A DNA stretch of 64,000 nt from Streptomyces roseirectus (GTDB lineage Bacteria; Actinomycetota; Actinomycetes; Streptomycetales; Streptomycetaceae), in the NCBI RefSeq assembly GCF_014489635.1, contig NZ_CP060828.1, forward strand, positions 62,001-126,000, given 5' to 3'. This document shows positions 34,900 through 42,565 of this stretch, piece after piece. The position numbers were made by a program, and so were the translations under genes. The notes under the pieces are model-generated. The model did not search any database. It saw nothing but the letters and a program-made list of their open reading frames with translations, and was not told the DNA's origin. Position 1 is the first letter of the stretch. Each line of letters starts with the position of its first letter.

Positions 34900-35526
34900 A
34901 TGAACCTGCTCATCCTCGGCGCGACCGGCCCCACCGGACGGCACCTGGTCGACCTGGCGCTCGCGGCGGGCGACACCGTCACCGCCCTGACCCGCAGGCC
35001 CGAGGCGCTGGAGGCGGTGGCGGACCGGGTGAACGCCGTCGCCGGCGACGCCACTTCGCAGCGCGACGTCGCGAAGGCCATGGCCGGTCAGGACGTCGTC
35101 GTCTCGGCGCTCGGCCGCAGCACGTCCATCCGCGCCGACGACCTGTTCACGCGCGCCGCGACGGCCGTGATCGGCGCGGCCAAGGAGGAGGGGGTGGACC
35201 GCCTGGTGTGGCTGTCGTCGTTCGGCGTGGGCGACACCTACGCGTCGGCGAGCCCCGTGCAGAAGGTGTTCTACAGCACCTTCCTGCGCAACATCTACGC
35301 GAACAAGGCGGTCTCGGAGCGGGCGATCCGCTCCAGCGGCCTGGACTGGACCCTGGTCTACCCGACGATGCTCACCACGGGACCCGCCAAGGGCACCTAC
35401 CTCGCCGGTGAGCGGCTGCCGATGAAGGGCAATCCGACGATCAGCCGCGCGGACGTCGCCGACTTCCTGCACAGGGCGGCGCACGGCACGGACTGGATCC
35501 GCCGGGACGCCGTCATCACGGACTGA
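34900..35526 (+). CDS. SDR-type NAD(P)-binding protein (NmrA / atypical SDR family)
   Basis: 208 residues. The N-terminus MNLLILGATGPTGRHLV carries the GATGxxG Rossmann motif of atypical SDRs (NAD(P)H-binding, biliverdin-reductase-B-like). Later come VVVSALGRS, DRLVWLSSFGVGDT and LDWTLVYPTMLTTGP. The ATG at 34900 has GAAAGG 8 bases upstream; an upstream GTG has none. A redox-sensing or small oxidoreductase role is typical. Two TetR-type palindromes precede it, and the TetR gene is convergent 6 bases past its stop; neighbouring TetR and oxidoreductase genes usually form a regulator-target pair. Confidence 0.9.
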   Translation: MNLLILGATGPTGRHLVDLALAAGDTVTALTRRPEALEAVADRVNAVAGDATSQRDVAKAMAGQDVVVSALGRSTSIRADDLFTRAATAVIGAAKEEGVDRLVWLSSFGVGDTYASASPVQKVFYSTFLRNIYANKAVSERAIRSSGLDWTLVYPTMLTTGPAKGTYLAGERLPMKGNPTISRADVADFLHRAAHGTDWIRRDAVITD

Positions 35527-35532
35527 TCCGCG

Positions 35533-36114
35533 TCAGCCCCGCGCGGGCGCCCCCGCGCGCAAGCCGTCCATGACGAGGTCCAGCAGCCGGGCGCTGCGCA
35601 CCTGCCAGTCCCCCTTGGCGCCGACCTGCCAGATACCGGCGACGGCCAGGACGAAGTCGGCGGAGGTCAGCCCCGGGCGGAGCGTGCCGGCCTCGTGACC
35701 CGCGGCGAGCAGTGTCTCGACGGCCTCGATCACCAGGGCGTAGCCCGGCTGTGACGGGCCGTCCGCCGTTCCGACGATCTGGCGCATCGCGCCCGAGAGG
35801 CCGGCCTTGGCCACGGCGAAGCGGGCGAGCTGGTCCATCCACTCGCGCAGGGCCCGCTCCGGGGGCCGGGTCCTGAGCAGGTCCGCCGCCGCGTCGGTGA
35901 GGACCGCCACCTCGCGCCGGTGGACCTCCAGGACCAGCGACTCGCGGTTCGGGAAGTTGCGGTAGAAGGTGCCCTGCCCCACGCCCGCCTTCTTGGCGAT
36001 CGCGCTCAGCGGGACGTCCTCGGCGCGCGACAGCTCCGCCAGCGCCACCTCCAGGATCCGCTCCCGGTTGCGCTGCGCGTCCGACCGCTGCGGCCCGTCG
36101 TTCCTGTCCCCCAC
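35533..36114 (-). CDS. TetR-family transcriptional regulator
   Basis: 193 residues from the preferred GTG at 36114, which has GAGGGGG 6 bases upstream; an ATG at 36120 sits directly against that element and is less likely. The N-terminal helix-turn-helix is clear: RERILEVALAELS ... SAIAKKAGVGQGTFYRNFPNRESLV. The rest is a TetR ligand-binding domain. The gene is convergent with the SDR gene. A CGGAC-N4-GTCC palindrome at 36137-36150 covers its own promoter, and two copies precede the SDR gene, so it probably represses both until a small ligand binds. The ligand is unknown. Confidence 0.93.
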   Translation of the reverse strand: MGDRNDGPQRSDAQRNRERILEVALAELSRAEDVPLSAIAKKAGVGQGTFYRNFPNRESLVLEVHRREVAVLTDAAADLLRTRPPERALREWMDQLARFAVAKAGLSGAMRQIVGTADGPSQPGYALVIEAVETLLAAGHEAGTLRPGLTSADFVLAVAGIWQVGAKGDWQVRSARLLDLVMDGLRAGAPARG

Positions 36115-36136
36115 GCCCATCCCCCTCACCGGTTAA

Positions 36137-36150
36137 CGGACATCAGTCCA
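36137..36150. promoter_or_regulatory. TetR-type operator before the regulator gene
   Basis: CGGACATCAGTCCA has GGAC/GTCC arms like the two palindromes at 34768-34810 and is about 23 bases upstream of the TetR start. This fits autoregulation. Confidence 0.55.
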
Positions 36151-36152
36151 CT

Positions 36153-36350
36153 TTGCTCCACCTTAACGCGGCGCACGACCGGTGCCAGGGCAGGACGGCC
36201 CACGAAGTCCAGCGACCGCCGGAGGCGCTGTTCGTGCAGACGTACAAGCGGGAGTCCGGGACGACGCCGGGGCGCGCCTTCCAGCGGGACGCCGTCCTGC
36301 CGGCGCGCGGTCGGCAGAGACCGGCCTCGCCTCTTGGCAGCCCCGATTGA
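36153..36350 (+). pseudogene. Probable remnant of an AraC-type regulator C-terminus
   Basis: A short open frame encodes EALFVQTYKRESGTTPGRAF (about 36222-36281), which closely resembles the end of the second helix-turn-helix of AraC regulators (F-K-R-x-x-G-x-T-P-x-x-F/Y). Nothing upstream in the frame supports the rest of such a protein. This is most of the 330-base stretch between the TetR gene and the aldolase gene. Chance resemblance is possible. Confidence 0.4.
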
Positions 36351-36361
36351 TCAGCATTTAA

Positions 36362-36411
36362 TTGCCGGGCCGGGGAGCCTTCCGCTCGTTGCCGGGCCGG
36401 AGAGCCTTCGC
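36362..36411 (+). repeat. Imperfect 27-base tandem duplication before the aldolase gene
   Basis: TTGCCGGGCCGGGGAGCCTT begins at 36362, and a near copy with A for G begins at 36389; the matched part is about 23 bases. It lies about 40 bases before the TTG start, in the untranslated leader. Confidence 0.6.
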
Positions 36412-36452
36412 GGCCGCCTCGCCCTCGCCGTCCCGATCCCCGGAGCACGCCT

Positions 36453-37079
36453 TTGCACCCCGCCGACTTCACCGCCCGCCTCGCCCGCGACCGCCTCGCC
36501 GCGATCGTGCGGGGCCGCTCGGCCGATGCCGCCCTGCGCACCGTCCTCACCCTGGTCGAGGAGGGCGTCACCCTCGTCGAGGTCTCCCTCACCACGCAGG
36601 ACGCGTACGACGTGATCGCGCCGGCCGCGCGGGCGGTGGGCGGTGACGCCCTGATCGGCGCGGGCACGGTCGTCACCCGCGACCACCTCCTGCGCGCCCA
36701 GGACGCGGGCGCCTCCTGGATCGTCACCCCCGTCCTCGGGGACGGGGTGCACGCCGCGGTGGAGGAGGGGCTGCCCGTGCTCGCCGGGGCGGCGACCCCG
36801 ACGGAGGCGTACACCGCGATGGCGGCCGGCGCCGCCGCGGTGAAGCTGTTCCCTGCCTCACTGGGCGGGCCCGCCTATCTGCGGGCGATCAAGGACCCGT
36901 TCCCGGACATGCCGGTCGTCCCCGTCGGCGGCGTCGACGCCGAGTCCGTGCCCGCCTGGTTCGCGGCCGGCGCCCTCGCCGTCGGCGTCGGCTCACCCCT
37001 CGTCGGGGACGCGGCGCACGGCGGCGACCTCGGCGAACTGCGCCTGCGGATACGCCGGTTCCTGACGGTGGTCGCGTGA
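36453..37079 (+). CDS. eda: 2-dehydro-3-deoxy-phosphogluconate (KDPG) aldolase
   Basis: 208 residues. It cleaves KDPG to pyruvate and glyceraldehyde 3-phosphate. The class I Schiff-base Lys is in AAAVKLFPASLGG (near 133), the proton-shuttle Glu in TLVEVSLTT (near 43), the phosphate loop in VVPVGGVD. It begins with TTG at 36453, with GGAG 7 bases upstream; no ATG or GTG fits the conserved N-terminus. The stop overlaps the next start as GTGA, so the two genes are coupled. With the kinase it forms the lower route by which ketodeoxy sugar acids from uronate or gluconate breakdown enter central metabolism. Confidence 0.93.
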   Translation: MHPADFTARLARDRLAAIVRGRSADAALRTVLTLVEEGVTLVEVSLTTQDAYDVIAPAARAVGGDALIGAGTVVTRDHLLRAQDAGASWIVTPVLGDGVHAAVEEGLPVLAGAATPTEAYTAMAAGAAAVKLFPASLGGPAYLRAIKDPFPDMPVVPVGGVDAESVPAWFAAGALAVGVGSPLVGDAAHGGDLGELRLRIRRFLTVVA

Positions 37080-37999
37080 GCTGCGACGTCCTGACCTTCG
37101 GGGAGACGATGATCTCCCTCCACACCGAGGGCGGGCTGAGCGTGGGGGCGGCGGCGCGCACGTCGGTCGCCGGGGCCGAGTCGAACGTCGCCGTCGGCCT
37201 CGCACGGCTCGGGCACCGCGTGTCCTGGGCGGGCCGGCTCGGCGCCGACGAACCCGCCCGGCTGATCCTGCGCGCGCTGCGCGGCGAGGGCGTCGACGTC
37301 CGCCACGCCACCACCGACCCCCGGGCCCCGACCGGCGCCATGCTCCGCGAACGCCTCCCCGGCGACATCACCCGCGTCCACTACTGGCGCACCGGCTCCG
37401 CCGCCTCCCGCCAACGCCCCGAGCACCTGGCGCCCGCACTGGCCGACGGGGCGCGCCTGCTCCACGTCACCGGCATCACCTGCGCCATCGGCGCGAGCGA
37501 CGCGGTACTCGCCGCCGTCGAGCACGCGCGCGCGTACGGGTGGACCGTCGTCCTGGACGTCAACCACCGCACCCGGCTGTGGAGTCGGGACGAGGCGGCG
37601 GCCTGCCTGCGTCGACTCCGGGGGCTGGTCGATGTCCTGGTCGCCTCCGACGACGAACTCCCGCTGGTCGCCGACGAGATCGGCGAGCTGCTGGCGGGCG
37701 GGGTGCGCGAGGTCGTCGTCAAGCGGGGCGGCGCCGGCGCCGACCTCTACTCCCCCGGCGCCGGGCCGCTCCACCAACCCGCCCTCGCGGTACCGGTGCT
37801 GGACACGGTCGGCGCCGGGGACGCGTTCTGCGCGGGCTACCTCTCCGGGCTCCTGGACGGGCTCGCGCCGGGTGAGCGGCTGCACCGCGCCGTCGCCGTC
37901 GGCGCGTTCGCGGTGGCCTCGCGCGGGGACTGGGAAGGGCTGCCGCACCGGGACGAACTCGCCCTGCTGGACGCGGAGTCCGGCAGCGCCCTCCGCTGA
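37076..37999 (+). CDS. kdgK: 2-keto-3-deoxygluconate kinase (PfkB family)
   Basis: 307 residues. PfkB sugar-kinase signatures: VAGAESNVAVGLARLGHRV near 31-49 and LDTVGAGDAFCAGYLSG near 242-258, whose Asp is the catalytic base. Fusion to operon with KDPG aldolase argues for 2-keto-3-deoxygluconate as substrate, giving KDPG. It starts with GTG overlapping the aldolase stop. The neighbouring plant-polymer region supplies a reason for uronate use, but no uronate isomerase or dehydratase is present here. Confidence 0.9.
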   Translation: MSCDVLTFGETMISLHTEGGLSVGAAARTSVAGAESNVAVGLARLGHRVSWAGRLGADEPARLILRALRGEGVDVRHATTDPRAPTGAMLRERLPGDITRVHYWRTGSAASRQRPEHLAPALADGARLLHVTGITCAIGASDAVLAAVEHARAYGWTVVLDVNHRTRLWSRDEAAACLRRLRGLVDVLVASDDELPLVADEIGELLAGGVREVVVKRGGAGADLYSPGAGPLHQPALAVPVLDTVGAGDAFCAGYLSGLLDGLAPGERLHRAVAVGAFAVASRGDWEGLPHRDELALLDAESGSALR

Positions 38000-38093
38000 A
38001 CGGGGCCGCCCGCCGAGCCACCGCTCCGGGGCTCCCACACATGGGGCCCCGCGTCGAAGACCTCCGTGCCGATGTGCCCGCCCCTCGGCACAC

Positions 38094-39209
38094 TCACCCT
38101 GCGGCGCCGTCCGAGAGCGTGCGGGCCGTCGCCCGGGTGACCGCACGGGTGAGTTCCGGACGGCTGAGGACGTCGGTGCTGTCGACGAACTGGTCCGCGC
38201 CGCCGGTCAGCGGCAGGGCGCGGACGGCCGGGTCGGTGATACGGGCGGTCAGCGCCCCGGCGAGGCGGTCGGCGCGCAGGACCTGGAACGGCCTGGTGTG
38301 GTAGGGCCGGGTGGCCGGGTCGACGGGGTCGGTGAGGCCGAGCCGGTTGTGCAGGTCCGCGACGGTTTCGTAGGCGCGGGCCAGGTGCTGTTCGCGGGTG
38401 CGCCAGTCGGTGGCGGCGAGGACCGCCGTCAGGACGGGCGTGAGGAGGGGAGCCTGCGGGGTGCGGGCGAACGCGCTGCCGAGCCACTTGCCGTACGGCG
38501 GGTAGCGGCGGTCCATCAGCAGGCACAGCCGCATCAGATCGCGCACCAGCCGCCCGCCCACGACAGCCGAGCCGAGTTCGTCCCCGACCTCGCCGCACCG
38601 CCCGACGAAGGCTTCCTCCTGCGAGACGCGCAGCCACTGGCACGCGAGCACATGGAGCCAGAGGTCGTGCGGGTACCAGTCGAGGGCGGCGCGGGCCGGT
38701 ACGAGGGCGCCGAGTCCGTCGTGGAAGACCGCGCCCGCGGTGACCTCGGCCAGCCGCTGCGTGGGAGTGGCCAGCCAGTCCGCCGGCGTGACGCCCCTGC
38801 GCGGATCGAAACCCAGCCGCTCGGTGAACCAGGCGCCCAGGCCGACGACGTCGACCCGGTGACGGACCGGCCCGTCCGTCTCCCTCATCACCCCGATGCC
38901 CGGTTCACCGGTCGGGGCGAAGTGCGTCGGGTAACCGCAGAAGGTCTTCGGCAGCCGCTCGGCGAGCAGTGCCCTGATCCCCTCTCCGTACCGGACCACG
39001 TCCTGCGGCCGCAGGAAGACCTCCAGCCGCGGCCCCCACTCATGGTCGGCGGACCGGACGGTGTCGAACCCCAGCACCTCCGACCCGCTGCCGATCCTGG
39101 CCGCGGAGTACGGGATCCCTGGAGCGGCCTCGTCCAGCAAGGGCCGTACCGCTTCGAGGTGGAAGCGACGGGAGAGTTCCAGTCCGGGGATGAAGCACGG
39201 CATGGTCAT
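38094..39209 (-). CDS. DUF4037 domain-containing protein (nucleotidyltransferase-like)
   Basis: 371 residues, soluble. The opening CFIPGLELSRRFHLEAVRPLL and IGSGSEVLGFDTVRSADHEWGPR (a G-S-x8-D-x-D-like nucleotidyltransferase core with DHEWGP) are typical of DUF4037. The second half is helical. These proteins are thought to belong to the nucleotidyltransferase fold, but no substrate is established. It is convergent with the kinase gene. No good ribosome-binding site precedes the start at 39209, so the start is uncertain by a few codons (Met 3 also possible). Confidence 0.85.
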   Translation of the reverse strand: MTMPCFIPGLELSRRFHLEAVRPLLDEAAPGIPYSAARIGSGSEVLGFDTVRSADHEWGPRLEVFLRPQDVVRYGEGIRALLAERLPKTFCGYPTHFAPTGEPGIGVMRETDGPVRHRVDVVGLGAWFTERLGFDPRRGVTPADWLATPTQRLAEVTAGAVFHDGLGALVPARAALDWYPHDLWLHVLACQWLRVSQEEAFVGRCGEVGDELGSAVVGGRLVRDLMRLCLLMDRRYPPYGKWLGSAFARTPQAPLLTPVLTAVLAATDWRTREQHLARAYETVADLHNRLGLTDPVDPATRPYHTRPFQVLRADRLAGALTARITDPAVRALPLTGGADQFVDSTDVLSRPELTRAVTRATARTLSDGAAG

Positions 39210-39272
39210 GCCGGGAAGAGTGCCGGACGGACACGTGACCGGGCGAAGCCTTTTCCGGCCCGCGAGGGGGTT

Positions 39273-39310
39273 CAGTCCCGTTCCCTCAGTCCCGTTCCCT
39301 CAGTCCCGTC
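39273..39310. repeat. 14-base tandem repeat across the DUF952 stop codon
   Basis: CAGTCCCGTTCCCT occurs at 39273-39286 and 39287-39300, and the first 9 bases recur at 39301-39309. The unit contains TCA, the stop on the minus strand, and is not a multiple of three. Copy-number change would therefore move the reading frame at the C-terminus. Confidence 0.85.
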
Positions 39311-39663
39311 GCCCGGTTCTGGTCGTCCCATCGCACCTCCAGGACGCGGATGACCGCGTCGCGGTCGAGGGGGCCGAAGACGTGGGGGAAGAGGGTGGTG
39401 CCGGAGACTCCCGGAGGCGGGACGGGGGACGCGGCTTCCCAGGTGCAGGGGGCCGTGAGCCGGTCCACGTCGAGGAACAGGACCAGGAGAGGGCGCGAGG
39501 TGTCGCGGTAGAAGGCGTTGACGACGGCGAGGGTGGTCTCCTCGTCGGGCGAGCAGTGGACGAATCCGTCCGCCGTCAGCGACGGGGGCGCGTAGGGCTG
39601 GTCGGGGTGGGCGGTCCAGTCGTCGAGGGGGACTATGTGGTGGATGGTGGTACGGCTGGACAT
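39286..39663 (-). CDS. DUF952 domain-containing protein
   Basis: 125 residues from the ATG at 39663 (MSSRTTIHHIVPLDDW). The sequence IHHIVPLDDW ... GFVHCSPDEETTLAVVN ... LDVDRLTAPCTWE ... FPHVFGPLDRDAVI follows the DUF952 pattern, with the FVHCS and HVYGPL-type motifs. The fold is related to ADP-ribosyltransferase/phosphotransferase-like small proteins, but function is unknown. Its last codons lie inside a 14-base tandem repeat, so the C-terminus could vary between strains. Confidence 0.85.
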   Translation of the reverse strand: MSSRTTIHHIVPLDDWTAHPDQPYAPPSLTADGFVHCSPDEETTLAVVNAFYRDTSRPLLVLFLDVDRLTAPCTWEAASPVPPPGVSGTTLFPHVFGPLDRDAVIRVLEVRWDDQNRATGLRERD

Positions 39664-40159
39664 GACGGGTGTGGACCTTCCGTGGACGCGGTCCCGTGGC
39701 CCGGGACCGTCGGTCAAATCTAGCCTCGACGCGATCGACGAAATCCAGCCCCGGCACCGTCGGCCGCATCCGGCTTCGGCCGCAGGGCTGTGCCTCGACG
39801 CAGCCATGTCCGCTACCCCGGGCTCAGCACGAGCGCGGCGACGGCGCCGAGTGCGACCGGCAGGCTGGTCAGTTCGGCGATGGTCGTCGCGGAGGCGGAA
39901 GCGTCGGCGCGGGGCTGTCTGCCCACGTCCACTACGGGATCCGCCTCTCGGAACTCACGAAAAGCAAGAACTCGAACGGAGACCTAGGAGGACCTGTCCG
40001 GCCCGACCATGTCCGGAGCCAGTGACCAGGGATGCCGCTATGGTTCGGGCCGGAAAAGTCCAGAGTCTGCGCAGTCCTTCCTTGCGATGCTTGTCGTCGG
40101 TTCCGGGGCATCGCTGGCGTCCCAGACGTGTGTGTACTCGGCGAATGAGGGAGGACGGT
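39664..40159. other. Gene-free stretch with lower GC between DUF952 and the phosphotransferase gene
   Basis: I find no gene here. The base composition drops toward the right. A minus-strand frame around 39805-39980 ends with a hydrophobic run (TIAELTSLPVALGAVAALVL) and a stop at about 39805, possibly the tail of a lost gene, but no family is recognised. The promoter of the phosphotransferase should be in the last 150 bases. Confidence 0.5.
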
Positions 40160-41002
40160 ATGGAGCCATCGAAACTCCGCCGCGCGGTTGAGGCAGGGCA
40201 GGCAACCGCTTCTGAGCTGGGTCTTCAGGTCGACGATGTGGTCGTCATCCACAACTCGGATCGCGTCGCGCTGCGCCTGGCCCCTTGCGATGTTCTGGCT
40301 CGGGTTGCGCCTTTGGGGCAGCTGGCCGATTCCGAGTTCGAAGTAGCGGTTGCTCGCCGTCTTGCCGACGTCGACGCTCCGGTGGCCGAGCTCGATCCCC
40401 GGGTGGAACCGCGAGTGCTTTTGCGTGACGCCTTCGCCATTTCGCTCTGGACCTACTACGAACCTGTGGAATCAGAGATCGCGCCGGCCGAGTACGCGGA
40501 CGCGTTCCTGCGGCACCATGCCGCCCTGCGCCAGATCGCTCTGGACGCACCGCATTTCACCGATCGAGTCGCGGTGGCACTCAGAGAGGTGAACGACCGG
40601 GAAAGGTCCCCCGAGCTGTCCGAGTCCGACAGAGAACTCCTCAGCGGCACACTCCGTGGACTGAGCGCCGCGATCAGCACCGAGAGCGCCGACGACCAGC
40701 TGTTGCACGGCGAGCCGCATCCGGGCAACCTCCTCAACACACGGAGAGGGCCGCTCTTCGTAGACCTCGCTACGTGCTGCCGCGGGCCGATCGAGTTCGA
40801 CCTCGCCCATGCCCCCGAAGCGGTGGGGAAGCACCACGAGGGGGCTGATCACAGCCTGATTCACCAGTGCCGCGCCCTGAACTGGGCGATGTTCTCGGTC
40901 TGGCGCTGGCGCCAAGGCGATCAGATGCCTGATCGGGACCACTGGAGAGTTGCGGGGCTCAACCGTGTTCGTGCCGCGCTCGATCGCTGTGGGTTGGGCT
41001 GA
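40160..41002 (+). CDS. Aminoglycoside phosphotransferase (APH) fold protein
   Basis: 280 residues; ATG with GGGAGG 5 bases upstream. The kinase-like core is visible: catalytic loop LLHGEPHPGNLL near 186-197 and the metal-binding FVDLATCC near 206. The catalytic-loop position usually held by Asp in HGD is Glu, a variant common in uncharacterised APH proteins. The family phosphorylates small molecules including aminoglycosides, choline and sugars; no substrate can be chosen. Codon use is less GC-biased than its neighbours, and gene debris lies on both sides (39.8 kb and 41.03 kb), consistent with acquisition or decay at this spot. Confidence 0.82.
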   Translation: MEPSKLRRAVEAGQATASELGLQVDDVVVIHNSDRVALRLAPCDVLARVAPLGQLADSEFEVAVARRLADVDAPVAELDPRVEPRVLLRDAFAISLWTYYEPVESEIAPAEYADAFLRHHAALRQIALDAPHFTDRVAVALREVNDRERSPELSESDRELLSGTLRGLSAAISTESADDQLLHGEPHPGNLLNTRRGPLFVDLATCCRGPIEFDLAHAPEAVGKHHEGADHSLIHQCRALNWAMFSVWRWRQGDQMPDRDHWRVAGLNRVRAALDRCGLG

Positions 41003-41032
41003 ACTCGGGGCAGAGGGCCGCTGATTCCAGCG

Positions 41033-41137
41033 ATCCGCTGCGAGCACGGCCGGATCACCGAGCAGGGCCGGTACGACGACCTCGTCCACGCCGGCGGCAC
41101 CTTCGCCGAGCTGCTGGCACTCTCACAGGACCGCTGA
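41033..41137 (+). pseudogene. C-terminal remnant of an ABC transporter ATPase
   Basis: A 34-codon tail reads CEHGRITEQGRYDDLVHAGG then TFAELLALSQDR and a stop. This is the usual end of a multidrug-type ABC exporter (E-x-G-x-I-x-E-x-G-x-H/Y-D-x-L-hydrophobic-x-x-G-G-x-F/Y). No Walker motifs or membrane domain precede it; upstream is the phosphotransferase. It has neither a start codon nor a ribosome-binding site. Confidence 0.75.
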
Positions 41138-41248
41138 CCGGGACCTCCGGAAACGGCCATCCGGGCCGGAAACATCCGTTTACGTCGACTCCTGTGCCCT
41201 TTTACTGTTGCCGTGTCAGCTCATGGCGTCCGTGGGAGGGGAGTTCGC

Positions 41249-41485
41249 GTGAAGAGACGTTTCGCGGGGGTGCTGGCCGTGTGCGCGCTGTCGGCGGGGG
41301 CGGTGCTCGCGGGCACGGGTGCGGCGTACGCCGGGGTGGAGAAGGAGCCCGTCGCGCCGCGCGACTGCGACGTGGAGTACACGGTGTCGTACTACAGCTA
41401 CAAGCAGCTCGGGTACGACGACTTCCACGCCGCGCTCGGCGCGGAGAGGCACTACACCCAGTGCATCGCGGCGGGCGGGGTCTAG
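41249..41485 (+). CDS. Small secreted protein of unknown function
   Basis: 78 residues. GTG at 41249 with GGGAGGGGAG 5 bases upstream. The Sec signal peptide is MKRRFAGVLAVCALSAGAVL followed by AGTGAAYA, with cleavage after AYA. The mature part is about 50 residues with two cysteines (DCDVEYTV and YTQCIAAGG), which may form one disulfide, and is rich in Tyr (SYYSYKQLGYDDF). No family is recognised. A hairpin terminator follows directly. It is convergent with another small secreted protein. Confidence 0.8.
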   Translation: MKRRFAGVLAVCALSAGAVLAGTGAAYAGVEKEPVAPRDCDVEYTVSYYSYKQLGYDDFHAALGAERHYTQCIAAGGV

Positions 41486-41493
41486 ACGGCCCG

Positions 41494-41524
41494 AAGGGCG
41501 GGGCCGGCCGGCGGTCCCGCCCTT
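41494..41524. terminator. Hairpin between two convergent small secreted-protein genes
   Basis: AAGGGCGGGGCC (from 41494) and GGTCCCGCCCTT (to 41524) pair with one mismatch, followed on the plus strand by T. It can serve both genes. Confidence 0.65.
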
Positions 41525-41547
41525 TCCTGCCGGGGGTGCCGGTCGGG

Positions 41548-41856
41548 TCAGCAGAGGACCGTCTTGCGGTAGCTCCCCAGGCCCTCGTACCACCAGATCT
41601 TCTCGGCGCCGGGCTTCAGGGTCCAGCAGGGGCTGTCGCCACCCAGCTTGATGTCGGCCTTCACCTTCTTCGTGGTGCTGCAGTTGTTGGTCAGCTTGAC
41701 GTAGATGCTGGACGGGTAGCCGTCCACGTAGCGGTCGACGCAGTCCGGCGCGGTGTCGCCGGCCGCCGCGTGGGCCGCCGGGGCCGTGAGGACGCCGGTG
41801 AGCAGGGTGGCGAGGAGGGCGGTGCCGGCGATCCCGGCCTTCTTGATCAAGGACAT
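41548..41856 (-). CDS. Small secreted four-cysteine protein, tendamistat-like (possible alpha-amylase inhibitor fold)
   Basis: 102 residues from the ATG at 41856; a longer frame to 41886 has no ribosome-binding site. The signal peptide MSLIKKAGIAGTALLATLLT... ends APAAHA. The mature part is about 72 residues with four Cys (PDCVDRY, TNNCSTT, DSPCWTL and the C-terminal VLC). Size, four-Cys layout and terminal Cys resemble the Streptomyces alpha-amylase inhibitors of the tendamistat type, but the Trp-Arg-Tyr inhibitory triad is not seen. I therefore propose the fold, not the activity. Confidence 0.65.
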   Translation of the reverse strand: MSLIKKAGIAGTALLATLLTGVLTAPAAHAAAGDTAPDCVDRYVDGYPSSIYVKLTNNCSTTKKVKADIKLGGDSPCWTLKPGAEKIWWYEGLGSYRKTVLC

Positions 41857-41925
41857 GACGAGGTTCGTTCCCCCATGAGCGGTCATCGCCGGGCTGTCGT
41901 GTCCGGCGAACGGGCGGGCACCACT

Positions 41926-42519
41926 TCATCCGAGATCACCGGCGCCGCCAACCTCTAAAGTTCCAGGGAATCCGGCCGTCGCCCGGTGGTGGGCCTCGCG
42001 GACGACGCGGTCGGCGGTCTCCTCGGGGGTGAGGGCGGAGGTGTCGAACCACCAGCCGGCGTCGCCGAGTTCACGTTTCATGGCGGCGTCGAGGTCTTCG
42101 TAGCCGTCGAAGGAGAACCGCTCCCGTGGATCGCGGAGCGTGTTGCGGTGCCGGCAGGCTTCGATGCCCGGGGCGAGCACGACGAACAGGACCTGCCGGG
42201 CGGGGAGGTGGGAGACGAAGAAGTCGAGTTGCGCGCGGTCGGGGATCACCCAGTCGATGACGGGGGTGAAGCCGGCGTCGGCGAAGTTCTCCGCCAGCGC
42301 GCACAGGTTGCGGTTGCACAGCTCGACCTGCCGCGCCGCCTCGTCGGCGGGCTCACCGAGGGGCCCGACGCGGCCGCTGACGATCAGCCGGTTGACGACG
42401 TCGCCGTCGAGCCGGGCGGCGCGTGGCAGGCGCCTCGCGACGAGTCTGGTCACCGTCGACTTCCCGGCCCCCGGCATCCCCGTCACGATCAGGCAGTGCG
42501 GCGTGTTCGCAGTGGTCAT
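41926..42519 (-). CDS. P-loop ATPase / small-molecule kinase-like protein
   Basis: 197 residues from the ATG at 42519; an ATG three codons earlier (42528) is equally possible as neither has a clear binding site. Walker A is LIVTGMPGAGKSTVTRLVAR near 10-29. LDGDVVNRL then resembles the substrate-binding region of gluconate- or chloramphenicol-phosphotransferase-like kinases, and RHRNTLRDPRERF a lid region. The family phosphorylates small metabolites or antibiotics; the substrate is unknown. It stands alone, 46 bases after the ABC-permease operon stop region on the same strand. Confidence 0.78.
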   Translation of the reverse strand: MTTANTPHCLIVTGMPGAGKSTVTRLVARRLPRAARLDGDVVNRLIVSGRVGPLGEPADEAARQVELCNRNLCALAENFADAGFTPVIDWVIPDRAQLDFFVSHLPARQVLFVVLAPGIEACRHRNTLRDPRERFSFDGYEDLDAAMKRELGDAGWWFDTSALTPEETADRVVREAHHRATAGFPGTLEVGGAGDLG

Positions 42520-42565
42520 GCCCGCCATCGTGCCGTCGTGCCGGGCGGCCGGGCCAGCGTTTTTC

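Noticed and set aside
38028..38052. Hairpin-like GGGGCTCC/GGGGCCCC between kdgK and DUF4037
   Set aside because: Arms mismatch and the stem is short; not strong enough to call a terminator.
36875..38146. 423-codon minus-strand frame across eda and kdgK
   Set aside because: No motifs; both aldolase and kinase active sites are clear on the plus strand.
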